From the NCBI RefSeq assembly GCF_900129915.1, contig NZ_FQXH01000014.1:1-62439 (forward strand): a DNA stretch of 62,439 bases, read 5' to 3'. Every line of letters begins with the position of its first letter. The first letter of the stretch is position 1. The position numbers and the translations under genes were made by a program. Positions 34,405 through 42,962 of this stretch are shown in pieces. Below the pieces are notes generated by a model. That model was not told the origin of the DNA. It saw nothing but the letters and a program-made list of their open reading frames with translations, and ran no database searches. Source of the stretch: Tepidibacter thalassicus DSM 15285 (GTDB lineage: Bacteria; Bacillota; Clostridia; Peptostreptococcales; Peptostreptococcaceae).

Positions 34405-34875
34405 ATGCCAATAAATATAGTTTTAGTAGAACCGGAAATACCTCAAAATACAGGAAATATAATAAGAACTTGTGCTGCAACTGGAGCTAAACTTCATTTA
34501 GTTCGACCACTTGGTTTTTCTATGGATGATAAATATTTAAAAAGAGCTGGTCTTGATTATTGGGATTTGGTAGAAATTAATTATTACGATAGCTTTGAAG
34601 AAGTAAGAGAAAAATATAAAAATTCTCTTTTTTATTATGCGACAACAAAAGTAAATCAAAATCATAGTGATGTAAAGTATGAAGAAAATTGTTTTATAGT
34701 ATTTGGTAAGGAAACTAAAGGGCTTCCAGAAGAGTTAATTAAAGAGAATAAAGAAAATTGTGTAAGAGTGCCTATGAGAGATATAGAAAGAGCTAGATCT
34801 TTGAATTTATCTAATTCTGTTGCGATTATTCTTTATGAAGCTTTAAGACAAATTGGTTATCCTGGTATGAGATAG
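34405..34875 (+). CDS. trmL: tRNA (cytidine(34)-2'-O)-methyltransferase
   Basis: A 156-residue SPOUT-fold methyltransferase that modifies the wobble nucleotide of leucine tRNAs. Motifs are LVEPEIPQNTGNIIRTCAAT, HLVRPLGFSMDDKYLKRAGLDY, IVFGKETKGLPEEL and RSLNLSNSVAIILYEALRQ, with the SAM-binding trefoil knot at the C-terminus. ATG 34405 is 8 nt behind AAGGAG (34391-34396); GTG 34396 lies within that site. Confidence 0.94.
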   Translation: MPINIVLVEPEIPQNTGNIIRTCAATGAKLHLVRPLGFSMDDKYLKRAGLDYWDLVEINYYDSFEEVREKYKNSLFYYATTKVNQNHSDVKYEENCFIVFGKETKGLPEELIKENKENCVRVPMRDIERARSLNLSNSVAIILYEALRQIGYPGMR

Positions 34876-34885
34876 GAGGTAGTAT

Positions 34886-35728
34886 ATGGTAAAGATAGTA
34901 ACAGATAGTGTGTCTGATTTGCCAAAAGAGTATATTGAAAAATACAATATAAATGTTATTCCTTTGAAAATTATATTTGGAGAAGAAATGTATAAAGATA
35001 GAGTTGATATAACTCCAGAAAAAGTTTTAGAAAGGATAGAAAAAAATAATGAATTTCCTAAAACATCTCAAATAACTCCTTTTGAATTTGTAGAAGTTTT
35101 TGATGATCTTACTAAAGATGGAGATGAAGTGTTAGCTATTTTAATGTCCTCTAAAATGAGTGGGACATATAATTCAGCATTAATAGCTAAAAATGAATTA
35201 AGTGATAGAAATATAGAAGTTGTAGATTCAAAGGCTATAACGTTGGGATATGGACTTATAGTAATAGAAGCAGCTAAGATGGCTAAAGAAGGGAAGTCTT
35301 TAGATGAAATAAAAAAAAGAGCTGAAGAAATGGTCGATAAAATGGAGTATCTGATGGTAGTTGATAGTTTAGAATATGCCTACAAAGGTGGTAGAATAAG
35401 TAAAACTCAATATGTGCTTTCTAATTTCTTAAATATTAAACCTATAGTTACGTTAAAAGATGGAGAAATGGTAGTAAAAAATAAGGTTAGAGGAAGGAAA
35501 AAGGTTTTAAGATGGATAATAGAGTATTTAGAGAGTAATAATATAAATCTAGATGATAAAGTAATAGGAATTAATCATGTTAATGATATAGAGTATTTAG
35601 AAAAACTTAAAAGTATGTTAGTTGAAAAATTTAATCCAAAGGAAATAGTTATTTCTGATGTTGGATGTACTGTAGCTGTTTATTCTGGTCTTAGTGCAAT
35701 TGCTCTTTATTTTGAAAGGGAGGATTAA
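34886..35728 (+). CDS. DegV family fatty-acid-binding protein (first of tandem pair)
   Basis: A 280-residue DegV/FakB-like protein. Relatives bind a fatty acid and present it to FakA kinase. Start segment IVTDSVSDLPKEY, then KTSQITPFEFVEVF, LMSSKMSGTYNSA, YKGGRISKTQYVL and LNIKPIVTLKDGEM are typical. It ends 1 nt before the next DegV gene begins, and the two are similar along their lengths, implying an old tandem duplication with likely different lipid preference. No FakA gene is in the window. Confidence 0.9.
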   Translation: MVKIVTDSVSDLPKEYIEKYNINVIPLKIIFGEEMYKDRVDITPEKVLERIEKNNEFPKTSQITPFEFVEVFDDLTKDGDEVLAILMSSKMSGTYNSALIAKNELSDRNIEVVDSKAITLGYGLIVIEAAKMAKEGKSLDEIKKRAEEMVDKMEYLMVVDSLEYAYKGGRISKTQYVLSNFLNIKPIVTLKDGEMVVKNKVRGRKKVLRWIIEYLESNNINLDDKVIGINHVNDIEYLEKLKSMLVEKFNPKEIVISDVGCTVAVYSGLSAIALYFERED

Positions 35729-35729
35729 A

Positions 35730-36569
35730 ATGGATATAAAAATAATAACGGATAGTTTATCGGATATACCTTTAAATATCATAAGTGAATATGATATTGA
35801 AGTGATTCCTCTTACAATTATATTTGAAGATGGAGAATATAAAGATGGAGTAGATTTATCTAATGAGGAGTTTTATGAAAAATTAAAAAATAGTAGTTCT
35901 ATTCCAAAAACATCTCAAGTAACTCCGTTACAATTTGAAAGTATATTTAAAAATTATTTAAATGAAAATAAGAAAATTTTATACATATCTGGTTCGTCAA
36001 AAGCTACAGGTACATATCAATCTTCTATTTTAGCTAAGAATATATTAGGTAGTGATGATATATATATTTTTGATACCATGGCATTATCTTTTGGATGTGG
36101 AATGCTTGTAGTAGAAGCTGCTAAAATGGCAAGACAAGGTAAGGAAATAGATGAAATTTTGCGAAAATTAGAATATATGAGAGATAAAGTTGATCATATA
36201 TTTACTGTAGATACTTTAGAGTATTTACAAAAAGGAGGAAGGATATCTTCAACTAAAGCGGCTATAGGAACAATACTTAATATAAAGCCTATACTTACTG
36301 TAGAAGAAGGGCTTGTTTCTCAACTTGATCAAGTTAGAGGAAAGAAAAAGGTTGTTTCAAAAATGATAGAACTTGCGAAAGAAAGAGGCAATAATTTATC
36401 TGATCAAGTTATAGTAATTAGCCATGCTAATAATGAAGAACTTTTATTAAAGCTTAAAGAAGCTGTAGAGGTGGAATTAAAGCCAAAAGATATAATTATA
36501 AGTACCATTGGAGCAACTATAGGTACTCATGCAGGTCCAGGTACGGTTGCTATGTTTTATTTGAGGTAG
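35730..36569 (+). CDS. DegV family fatty-acid-binding protein (second of tandem pair)
   Basis: A 279-residue paralogue of the preceding gene. It shares IITDSLSDIPLNII, KTSQVTPLQFESIF, ISGSSKATGTYQSS, LQKGGRISSTKAAIG and LNIKPILTVEEGL. ATG 35730 is preferred because AAGGGAGG lies 7 nt upstream; an upstream in-frame ATG at 35694 is inside the previous gene. Divergence between the copies is too large for an assembly duplication. It is followed by a hairpin at 36574. Confidence 0.9.
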   Translation: MDIKIITDSLSDIPLNIISEYDIEVIPLTIIFEDGEYKDGVDLSNEEFYEKLKNSSSIPKTSQVTPLQFESIFKNYLNENKKILYISGSSKATGTYQSSILAKNILGSDDIYIFDTMALSFGCGMLVVEAAKMARQGKEIDEILRKLEYMRDKVDHIFTVDTLEYLQKGGRISSTKAAIGTILNIKPILTVEEGLVSQLDQVRGKKKVVSKMIELAKERGNNLSDQVIVISHANNEELLLKLKEAVEVELKPKDIIISTIGATIGTHAGPGTVAMFYLR

Positions 36570-36573
36570 AAAA

Positions 36574-36603
36574 AAGTCCTATATTGTTTGCAATATAGGA
36601 CTT
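36574..36603 (+). other. 13-bp hairpin after degV pair, no T tract
   Basis: AAGTCCTATATTG and CAATATAGGACTT with loop TTTG. It is followed by CACAATATAC rather than Ts, so it may be an mRNA 3'-end stabiliser or a weak terminator. Confidence 0.55.
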
Positions 36604-36634
36604 CACAATATACTGATATTTAAGGGGGATAAAA

Positions 36635-37702
36635 ATGGCGAAAGTATATTATACTGATTTTCACTCACATTCTGAGAGTACTAATATACCTAGTAAAATA
36701 AAAAAGTTATTTGATAAAGCTGAATTTAGGAAATTGATAAATGAAAAAGATCAAGTGGCAATAAAACTTCATTTTGGAGAAAGGGGAAATACTACATATA
36801 TTCACCCGGTATTTGTAAGACAAATTGTAGATAAGGTTAAAGAAGTGGGAGGTAAACCGTTTTTAACAGATACAAATACTTTGTATTCTGGTTCTAGAAC
36901 TAATTCTGTTGATCATTTAGTTACAGCAATAGAAAATGGGTTTTCATATTCTGTAGTCAATGCACCGATAATAATTGCTGATGGTTTGTATAGTAAAAAT
37001 GTTGTAGATGTTGAAATAAATAAAAAGTATTTTGACAAGGTTAAAATAGCAGGAGATATATATAATTCATCTTCTATGATAGTAATAAGTCATTTTAAAG
37101 GACATGGAATGGCAGGATTTGGTGGTGCTCTTAAAAATTTAGCAATGGGGTGTGCAACGGCTTCAGGAAAGCAAATGCAACATTCTGACATAAAGCCAAA
37201 TGTAAAAGAATATAAATGTATTGGATGTAGAAAATGTGAAAAGACATGTCCAGTTTTTGCTATTAAAATAGAAAATAAAAAAGCGAAAATAAATCATGAT
37301 ATTTGTTATGGGTGTGCAGAATGTACTACGGTATGTCCTGTTAGAGCTATAAGTGTAAATTGGGAAACTGATAAAGATATATTTATAGAGAAGATGGCAG
37401 AATTTGCTTATGGATCAGTTTTAAATAAAAAAGGAAAAGTAGGGTATATAAATTTTGTTATGAACATAACACCTCTTTGTGATTGTGTGCCATGGTCAGG
37501 AGCTCCTATTGCAAATGATGTAGGTATACTTTTTTCAACTGATCCTGTAGCAATAGATAAAGCGTCTTATGATTTAATAGAAAAGTTATCGGGAAAAGAT
37601 GTATTTAAGGAATTATATCCAGATATAAATGGGAAAAGAATTATCGAATATGCTCAAGAATTAGGGTTGGGAAATGCTGAATACGAATTAATTAAGTTAT
37701 AA
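36635..37702 (+). CDS. DUF362 protein with internal 2[4Fe-4S] ferredoxin domain
   Basis: A 355-residue DUF362-type iron-sulfur protein. The DUF362 part begins VYYTDFHSHSESTNIPSKI and contains VAIKLHFGERGNTTYI, FLTDTNTLYSGSRT and ISHFKGHGMAGFGGALKNL. Two [4Fe-4S] motifs sit in the middle (CIGCRKCEKTCPVFAI and CYGCAECTTVCPVRAI), and the domain continues with TPLCDCVPWSGAPIANDVG. The insertion position of the ferredoxin domain differs from the DUF362 protein at 33249, so these are distinct subfamilies. Redox function is inferred only. It is the last gene before the glycine reductase promoter. Confidence 0.85.
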   Translation: MAKVYYTDFHSHSESTNIPSKIKKLFDKAEFRKLINEKDQVAIKLHFGERGNTTYIHPVFVRQIVDKVKEVGGKPFLTDTNTLYSGSRTNSVDHLVTAIENGFSYSVVNAPIIIADGLYSKNVVDVEINKKYFDKVKIAGDIYNSSSMIVISHFKGHGMAGFGGALKNLAMGCATASGKQMQHSDIKPNVKEYKCIGCRKCEKTCPVFAIKIENKKAKINHDICYGCAECTTVCPVRAISVNWETDKDIFIEKMAEFAYGSVLNKKGKVGYINFVMNITPLCDCVPWSGAPIANDVGILFSTDPVAIDKASYDLIEKLSGKDVFKELYPDINGKRIIEYAQELGLGNAEYELIKL

Positions 37703-37756
37703 TTTAAAGGAAATTATAATAGTAAATAATTGTCGGAAATTTACGAGCGTAATTTA

Positions 37757-37785
37757 TTGATAAATATATAACTTTTTTTTATAAT
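37757..37785 (+). promoter_or_regulatory. Promoter of the glycine reductase operon
   Basis: TTGATA (37757-37762), 17-bp spacer, TATAAT (37780-37785). Predicted start is near 37792, about 40 nt before the riboswitch. Confidence 0.7.
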
Positions 37786-37832
37786 TAAATTAAGAGATAT
37801 AGGAAAAAATAATATTTACTGGAAGAAGGATG

Positions 37833-37934
37833 TAGGAGAGAGCTAAATGCCGCCGAAGGGACAAGTTTTATTCTTACCTAGAGAATAAAATGAAATTCTC
37901 AGGCAAAAGGACTATATCTGGACAGATCTCTGGA
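37833..37934 (+). promoter_or_regulatory. Glycine riboswitch, single aptamer
   Basis: The gcvT-type core is clear: GGAGAGAGC (37835-37843), GCCGCCGAAGG (37849-37859), a P3 hairpin with TTTTATTCT/AGAATAAAA arms, TCTCAGGCAAAAGGAC (37897-37912) and a closing TCTGGA. Only one aptamer is present instead of the common tandem pair. It is followed at once by a terminator and the grd operon, so glycine binding would be expected to let transcription continue into glycine reductase. This 320-nt gap contains promoter, aptamer and terminator. Confidence 0.93.
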
Positions 37935-37982
37935 AAAAACAGAGAAAGTACAACCTTAGGGTATAACTTCTCTGTTTTTTAT
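37934..37982 (+). terminator. Riboswitch expression-platform terminator
   Basis: AAAAAACAGAGAA (37934-37946) pairs with TTCTCTGTTTTTT (37968-37980). The left arm begins at the end of the aptamer, allowing exclusive folding. Confidence 0.85.
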
Positions 37983-38022
37983 ATTTATTAGGAAATTGAT
38001 GTGTGGGAGGCTATTAATATTA

Positions 38023-38400
38023 ATGAAAATAATCACAAATAATCCATTAGTATTAAAATGGTTTAAAGAAAAATTTACAGTAGAGTATATAGAGTGTGAT
38101 TATATGGGGATATTGATAAAATGTAGAGATTATATACATAAAAATTATAAACTATTAACTCATCCTCTATCAGGAAGTGTAAAGCCCAATGAAACACCTT
38201 ATAAATCAATACTTTTAATTGAAAACGATATTTTGGATTTAGATTCTTTACTTTTAATAGAAAAAGCAATAGATACCACTAAAAAATTTAATAATAATTT
38301 TAAAACTCCTAATTGGAATGAAAATATACTTAACGATTTTCAAATAATAGATTTTGATTTATTAAATAATGCTGTTCAAAATATAAATTTTGTTAGATAA
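38023..38400 (+). CDS. grdX: GrdX family protein of the glycine reductase operon
   Basis: A 125-residue protein matching GrdX, the small conserved protein of unknown function at the head of glycine reductase operons. Typical segments are KIITNNPLVLKWF, THPLSGSVKPNETPYKSILL and the Asp/Leu-rich DILDLDSLLLIEKA. ATG 38023 lies 12 nt behind GGGAGG (38005-38010); TTG 37996 precedes that site and is rejected. It is followed 40 nt later by trxB. Confidence 0.85.
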   Translation: MKIITNNPLVLKWFKEKFTVEYIECDYMGILIKCRDYIHKNYKLLTHPLSGSVKPNETPYKSILLIENDILDLDSLLLIEKAIDTTKKFNNNFKTPNWNENILNDFQIIDFDLLNNAVQNINFVR

Positions 38401-38440
38401 TAGGGTATGGGGGTATATTGATAAAAAAAGGAGTGGTATT

Positions 38441-39388
38441 ATGGAGAATATTTATGATTTAATAGTAATAGGAGCAGGACCTGCAGGGCTTTCAGCTGGA
38501 CTTTATGGAGCTAGAGCTAAGATGAAGACTTTAATTATAGAAAAAGATAAAACTGGAGGGCAAATAGTAACAACAGAAGAAGTTGCAAATTATCCAGGTT
38601 CTATTCGAAATGCTACGGGACCAAGTCTTATAGCAAGAATGGTAGAACAATGTGAAGAATTTGGAGCAGAGAAAATAAAAGACAATATAGTAGAAATTAA
38701 TTTAGATGATAAAATAAAAGTGTTAAAAGGAGAAAAAGGAGAATACAGAACAAAAGCTGTAATAATAGCTACAGGAGCTAGTCCAAGAAAACTCAATGTT
38801 CCAGGAGAAAAAGAGTTCACAGGAAAAGGAGTATCTTATTGTGCTACTTGTGATGGGGATTTCTTTACGGATTTTGAAGTTTTTGTAATAGGCGGTGGGG
38901 ATACTGCTGTTGAAGAAGCTATGTTTTTAACTAAATTTGCAAGAAAAGTAACTGTGGTACATAGAAGAGATAAATTAAGAGCTGCGAAGTCTATACAAGA
39001 AAAGGCATTTAAAAATTCGAAAATAGAATTTATGTATAATACAGTAGTGAAAGAATTAAAAGGAGATGGAATATTAGAATCGATAATATTTGAAAACAAG
39101 GAAACAGGAGAAGTTTGGGAATATAGAGCTGATGAAGAAGATGGAACTATGGGTGTATTTATATTTGTAGGATATATACCTCAAACCGATTTATTTAAAG
39201 AAAAATTAGATATGGATGATAGAGGTTATTTAATTACAGATAGTGAAATGAGAACTAATATACCTGGAGTATTTGCAGCTGGAGACTGTAGACAGAAAGT
39301 TTTAAGACAGGTTGTTACTGCCACTGCTGATGGAGCTATAGCATCAATAATGGCAGAAAAATATATAAATGAAAATTTTGAAGAATAA
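38441..39388 (+). CDS. trxB: Thioredoxin reductase of the glycine reductase system
   Basis: A 315-residue flavoprotein disulfide reductase delivering electrons to thioredoxin. FAD-binding motif is [18 protein letters not shown], the redox pair is CATC in [11 protein letters not shown], the nucleotide-binding motif is [15 protein letters not shown], and the C-terminal FAD motif is [14 protein letters not shown] 38441 has AAAAAGGAG upstream; an upstream in-frame ATG at 38390 lies in grdX. It is 11 nt upstream of trxA and is operonic with grd genes, supplying reducing power for glycine reduction. Confidence 0.94.
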   Translation: MENIYDLIVIGAGPAGLSAGLYGARAKMKTLIIEKDKTGGQIVTTEEVANYPGSIRNATGPSLIARMVEQCEEFGAEKIKDNIVEINLDDKIKVLKGEKGEYRTKAVIIATGASPRKLNVPGEKEFTGKGVSYCATCDGDFFTDFEVFVIGGGDTAVEEAMFLTKFARKVTVVHRRDKLRAAKSIQEKAFKNSKIEFMYNTVVKELKGDGILESIIFENKETGEVWEYRADEEDGTMGVFIFVGYIPQTDLFKEKLDMDDRGYLITDSEMRTNIPGVFAAGDCRQKVLRQVVTATADGAIASIMAEKYINENFEE

Positions 39389-39399
39389 GGAGGATTAAA

Positions 39400-39717
39400 A
39401 TGTTATCACTTGATAAGAATATTTTTGAAGAAGAAGTTTTAAAAGCAGAAGGATATGTTTTAGTTGATTTTTGGAGTGAAGGATGTGAACCTTGTAAAGC
39501 TTTAATGCCAGATATTGAAGAACTGTCAAAAGTTTATGGTGATAAAATTAAATTTTGCAAATTAGATACTGCAAAGGCGAGAAGACTTGCTATAAAACAA
39601 AAAGTTTTAGGTCTTCCTACTATTGCTATTTATAAAGATGGTGAAAAAATAGATGAAGTTACAAAAGATGATGCTAATAAGGCAAATGTAGAGAATATGA
39701 TTAAAAAGTATATTTAG
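39400..39717 (+). CDS. trxA: Thioredoxin with atypical GCEPC active site
   Basis: A 105-residue thioredoxin that passes electrons from TrxB to the selenoprotein GrdA. The fold is normal ([33 protein letters not shown] with the cis-Pro), but the active site reads C-E-P-C preceded by Gly instead of W-C-G-P-C. Similar G-C-x-P-C sites are known in thioredoxins tied to glycine reductase of amino-acid fermenters. A perfect palindrome follows, before grdE. Confidence 0.93.
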   Translation: MLSLDKNIFEEEVLKAEGYVLVDFWSEGCEPCKALMPDIEELSKVYGDKIKFCKLDTAKARRLAIKQKVLGLPTIAIYKDGEKIDEVTKDDANKANVENMIKKYI

Positions 39718-39723
39718 TTTTTT

Positions 39724-39753
39724 AAGCTTAGGATTAATATTAATCCTAAGCTT
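39724..39753 (+). other. 30-bp perfect palindrome between trxA and grdE
   Basis: AAGCTTAGGATTAAT followed directly by its reverse complement. It is followed by TTAAATAAAAGGGG, not a long T run, so it is either a leaky terminator or an mRNA-processing/stability hairpin inside the operon. Confidence 0.6.
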
Positions 39754-39777
39754 TTAAATAAAAGGGGAGGTGACATT

Positions 39778-41064
39778 ATGCGTTTAGAAATTGGAAATAT
39801 CTTTATTAAAGATGTACAATTTGCATCTGAAACTAAAGTTGAAGGTGGAATTTTGTACGTAAATAAAGATGAAATGATTAAAGAAATCAGTGGGGATGAG
39901 CACATAAAGTCAATAGAAATAGAAATTGCTCGTCCAGGTGAGAGTATAAGAATAACTCCAGTAAAAGATGTTATAGAACCAAGAGTTAAAGTTGAAGGAC
40001 CAGGAGGTATATTTCCAGGAGTACTTTCAAAAGTAGATACTGTGGGAAGTGGCAAAACGCATGTTCTTAAAGGGGTTGCAGTAGTTACAACAGGAAGAAT
40101 AGTAGGTTTTCAAGAAGGTATAATTGATATGACAGGACCTGGAGCTGAATACACTCCATTTTCAAAATTGTTAAATATAGTTGTTAAAGCTGAACCGGTA
40201 GATGGTTTGAAGCAACATGAACATGAAAAAGTTGTGAGAATGGTGGGGCTTAAAGCTGCAAAATATTTAGGTGAAGTAGCTAGAAATATTACTCCAGATG
40301 AAGTTAAGGTTTATGAAACTGAACCTTTGCTTGAATCAATTAAAAAATATCCTGATTTACCAAAAGTAGGATATGTCTATATGCTTCAAACTCAAGGATT
40401 ATTGCATGACACATACGTTTATGGAGTAGATGCAAAGAAAATAGTACCGACAATACTTTATCCGACAGAGATAATGGATGGAGCAGTGATTAGTGGTAAC
40501 TGCGTTTCTGCTTGTGATAAAAATCCTACTTATGTTCATTTGAATAATTCTATAATTGAAGATTTGTATGAAAAGCATGGTAAGGAATTAAATTTTGTGG
40601 GAGTTATTATAACAAATGAAAACGTTTACTTAGCTGATAAGGAGAGATCATCAAATTGGACAGCAAAATTATGTAAATATTTAGGATTAGATGGTGTAAT
40701 AATATCTCAAGAAGGATTTGGTAATCCAGATACAGACCTTATAATGAATTGTAAAAAAATAGAAAATGAAGGGGTTAAGACAGTTATAGTTACAGATGAA
40801 TATGCAGGCAGAGATGGCGCATCTCAATCTTTAGCAGATGCAGATTTAAAAGCTGATGCAGTTGTTACAGCAGGAAATGCCAATGAAGTTATAGTTTTAC
40901 CTCCTATGGAAAAGGTTATAGGGCATGTTGAATTTGTAGATAAAATAGCTGGTGGATTTGATGGAAGTCTTAGAAAAGATGGAAGTATAGAGGTTGAAAT
41001 TCAAGCTATTACAGGAGCTACAAATGAAACTGGATTTGGATATTTGAGTGCTAAAGGATATTAA
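39778..41064 (+). CDS. grdE: Glycine reductase complex component B, alpha/beta subunit precursor
   Basis: A 428-residue proprotein of the substrate-specific protein B. GrdE is cleaved before an internal Cys to give two subunits, the larger-numbered fragment carrying a pyruvoyl group that binds glycine as a Schiff base. The cleavage context is VISGNCVSACDKNPTY with Cys242, the position known in the family. Other conserved stretches are ARPGESIRITPV and GGIFPGVLSKVDTVGSG. It has GGGGAGGTGA before ATG. It works with GrdB to form selenoether-bound carboxymethyl that is transferred to GrdA. Confidence 0.95.
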   Translation: MRLEIGNIFIKDVQFASETKVEGGILYVNKDEMIKEISGDEHIKSIEIEIARPGESIRITPVKDVIEPRVKVEGPGGIFPGVLSKVDTVGSGKTHVLKGVAVVTTGRIVGFQEGIIDMTGPGAEYTPFSKLLNIVVKAEPVDGLKQHEHEKVVRMVGLKAAKYLGEVARNITPDEVKVYETEPLLESIKKYPDLPKVGYVYMLQTQGLLHDTYVYGVDAKKIVPTILYPTEIMDGAVISGNCVSACDKNPTYVHLNNSIIEDLYEKHGKELNFVGVIITNENVYLADKERSSNWTAKLCKYLGLDGVIISQEGFGNPDTDLIMNCKKIENEGVKTVIVTDEYAGRDGASQSLADADLKADAVVTAGNANEVIVLPPMEKVIGHVEFVDKIAGGFDGSLRKDGSIEVEIQAITGATNETGFGYLSAKGY

Positions 41065-41088
41065 ATATAAATAGGAAGGAATGATATT

Positions 41089-41565
41089 ATGGGATTATTT
41101 GATGGCAAAAAAGTTATTGTAATTGGAGACCGTGATGGTATTCCAGGACCTGCTATAGAAGAATGTTTAAAATCAACAGAAGCTGAAGTTATTTTTTCAT
41201 CAACAGAGTGTTTTGTCTGAACTGCTGCAGGCGCTATGGACCTAGAAAATCAACAAAGAGTTAAAGATGCTGCTGAGAAATATGGAGCAGAAAATATTGT
41301 AGTTGTTCTAGGTGCCGCTGAAGCTGAAGCTGCAGGTCTTGCAGCAGAAACAGTAACTGCAGGAGATCCAACATTTGCAGGACCACTTGCAGGTGTAGAA
41401 CTCGGGCTTAGAGTTTATCATGCAGTTGAACCAGAATTTAAAGCTGAAGTAGATGAATCTGTATATGAAGACCAAATAGGAATGATGGAAATGGTACTTG
41501 ATGTAGATGAAATAATTGAAGAAATGAAGAATATGAGAGAGCAGTTTTGTAAATTTAATGATTAA
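41089..41565 (+). CDS. grdA: Glycine reductase complex selenoprotein A (in-frame UGA = Sec44)
   Basis: A 158-residue selenoprotein. The frame starts at ATG 41089 ([16 protein letters not shown]) and runs through TGA 41218-41220, codon 44, in the conserved [15 protein letters not shown] context, to TAA 41563. A standard ORF finder sees only the part after the TGA. The Cys-x-x-Sec redox pair carries the carboxymethyl selenoether made by protein B and hands it to protein C. GGAAGGA lies upstream of ATG, 24 nt after grdE. Sec position, length and context match known GrdA proteins, so this is recoding rather than a nonsense mutation. Confidence 0.96.
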
Positions 41566-41591
41566 TTAAAAAATTGAGAGGGGGGACAATT

Positions 41592-42902
41592 ATGGGAAAA
41601 ATAAAGGTAGTTCATTATATTAACCAGTTCTTTGCAGGAATTGGGGGAGAAGAAAAAGCTGATACTAAACCTTTGGTTATGGAGGAGTTACCTCCTATTA
41701 GTAAAAATTTAGATAAACTTTTAGGTGAAGAAGCACAGGTTGTAGCTACGGTAGTATGTGGGGATTCATATTTTAATGAAAATTTAGATTCTGTAAAAAA
41801 AGAAGTTTTAGATATGGTAAAAAGTTTTAATCCAGATTTATTTATAGCAGGACCGGCATTTAATGCGGGAAGATATGGGGTTGCAGCTGGAACTATTACT
41901 AAAGAAGTAAAGGATGTACTTAATATACCTGTTCTTACTGGAATGTATCCTGAAAATCCAGGTGCTGATATGTTTAAAAAAGATATTTATATAGTAGAAA
42001 CTTCTAATTCAGCAGCTGGAATGAGAAAAGCTCTTCCGAGTATAGCAAAACTCGCATTAAAGCTTGCTAAAAATGAAAGTATAGGTTCTCCTAAAGAAGA
42101 AGGATATATTGAAAGGGGAGTTAGGGTAAATTATTTTTCTAATGTTAAGGGATCTAAAAGAGCAGTGGATATGATGATTAAAAAGCTTAGAGGAGAAGAA
42201 TTTGAAACAGAATATCCAATGCCTGATTTTGATAGAGTAGATCCAAATCCTGCAATAAAGGATTTATCTAAGGCTAAAATTGCAATTGTTACATCTGGTG
42301 GAATAGTTCCAAAAGGAAACCCGGATAAAATTGAATCTTCTTCTGCTTCTAAATATGGAAAATATGATATTTTTGATTTTGATGATTTAACTAGTGAAAC
42401 TCATGAAACTGCTCATGGTGGATATGATCCTGTTTATGCAAATGAAGATGCTGATAGAGTATTACCGGTAGATGTTTTGAGAGATTTAGAAAAAGAAGGA
42501 GTTATTGGGGAACTTCATAGATATTATTATTCTACTGTAGGTAATGGAACTTCTGTTGCAAATGCTAAGAAATATGCATCTGAATTTGCAAAAGAATTAG
42601 TGGCTGATGGAGTGGATGCGGTAATCTTAACTTCTACATGAGGTACTTGTACTCGTTGCGGAGCAACAATGGTAAAAGAAATAGAAAGAGCAGGACTTCC
42701 TGTAGTTCATATTTGTACAGTAGTACCTATATCATTAACAGTTGGAGCAAATAGAATAGTACCAGCAATAGCTATTCCACATCCACTTGGAAATCCAGCT
42801 TTAGACAAAAACGAAGAAAAAAGCTTAAGAAGAAAATTAGTTGAAAAAGCTTTAAAAGCCTTGACAACTGAAGTGGATGATCAAACTGTATTTGAAGGTT
42901 AA
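41592..42902 (+). CDS. grdB: Glycine reductase complex component B, selenoprotein gamma subunit (in-frame UGA = Sec350)
   Basis: A 436-residue selenoprotein. Start is ATG 41592 behind GAGGGGGG. The frame crosses TGA 42639-42641, codon 350, in the context LTST-U-GTCTRCGATM, and ends at TAA 42900. Sec350 is the family's position and attacks the glycine Schiff base formed on GrdE. A short hairpin, GTTGC-GGA-GCAAC at 42655-42667, begins 13 nt after the UGA and may be the bacterial SECIS. The N-terminal part contains YINQFFAGIGGEEKAD, typical of GrdB/GrdF-type proteins. Naive gene calling would split it into two ORFs. Confidence 0.96.
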
Positions 42903-42926
42903 ATAGATGGGCTATGCCCATCTATT
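42902..42926 (+). other. 11-bp hairpin between grdB and grdC
   Basis: AATAGATGGGC and GCCCATCTATT with loop TAT, overlapping the grdB stop. No T tract follows. Likely an intercistronic processing or stability element. Confidence 0.6.
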
Positions 42927-42962
42927 CCAATTATATATTAAAATTTTGGAGGTGGCTATATA

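Noticed and set aside
34886..36569. Tandem degV genes as an assembly duplication
   Set aside because: The two copies are clearly diverged in both DNA and protein sequence.
41218..41220. TGA in grdA as a nonsense mutation or frameshift
   Set aside because: The frame, length and Cys-x-x-Sec context match GrdA exactly, and grdB shows the same kind of recoding at its own known Sec position.
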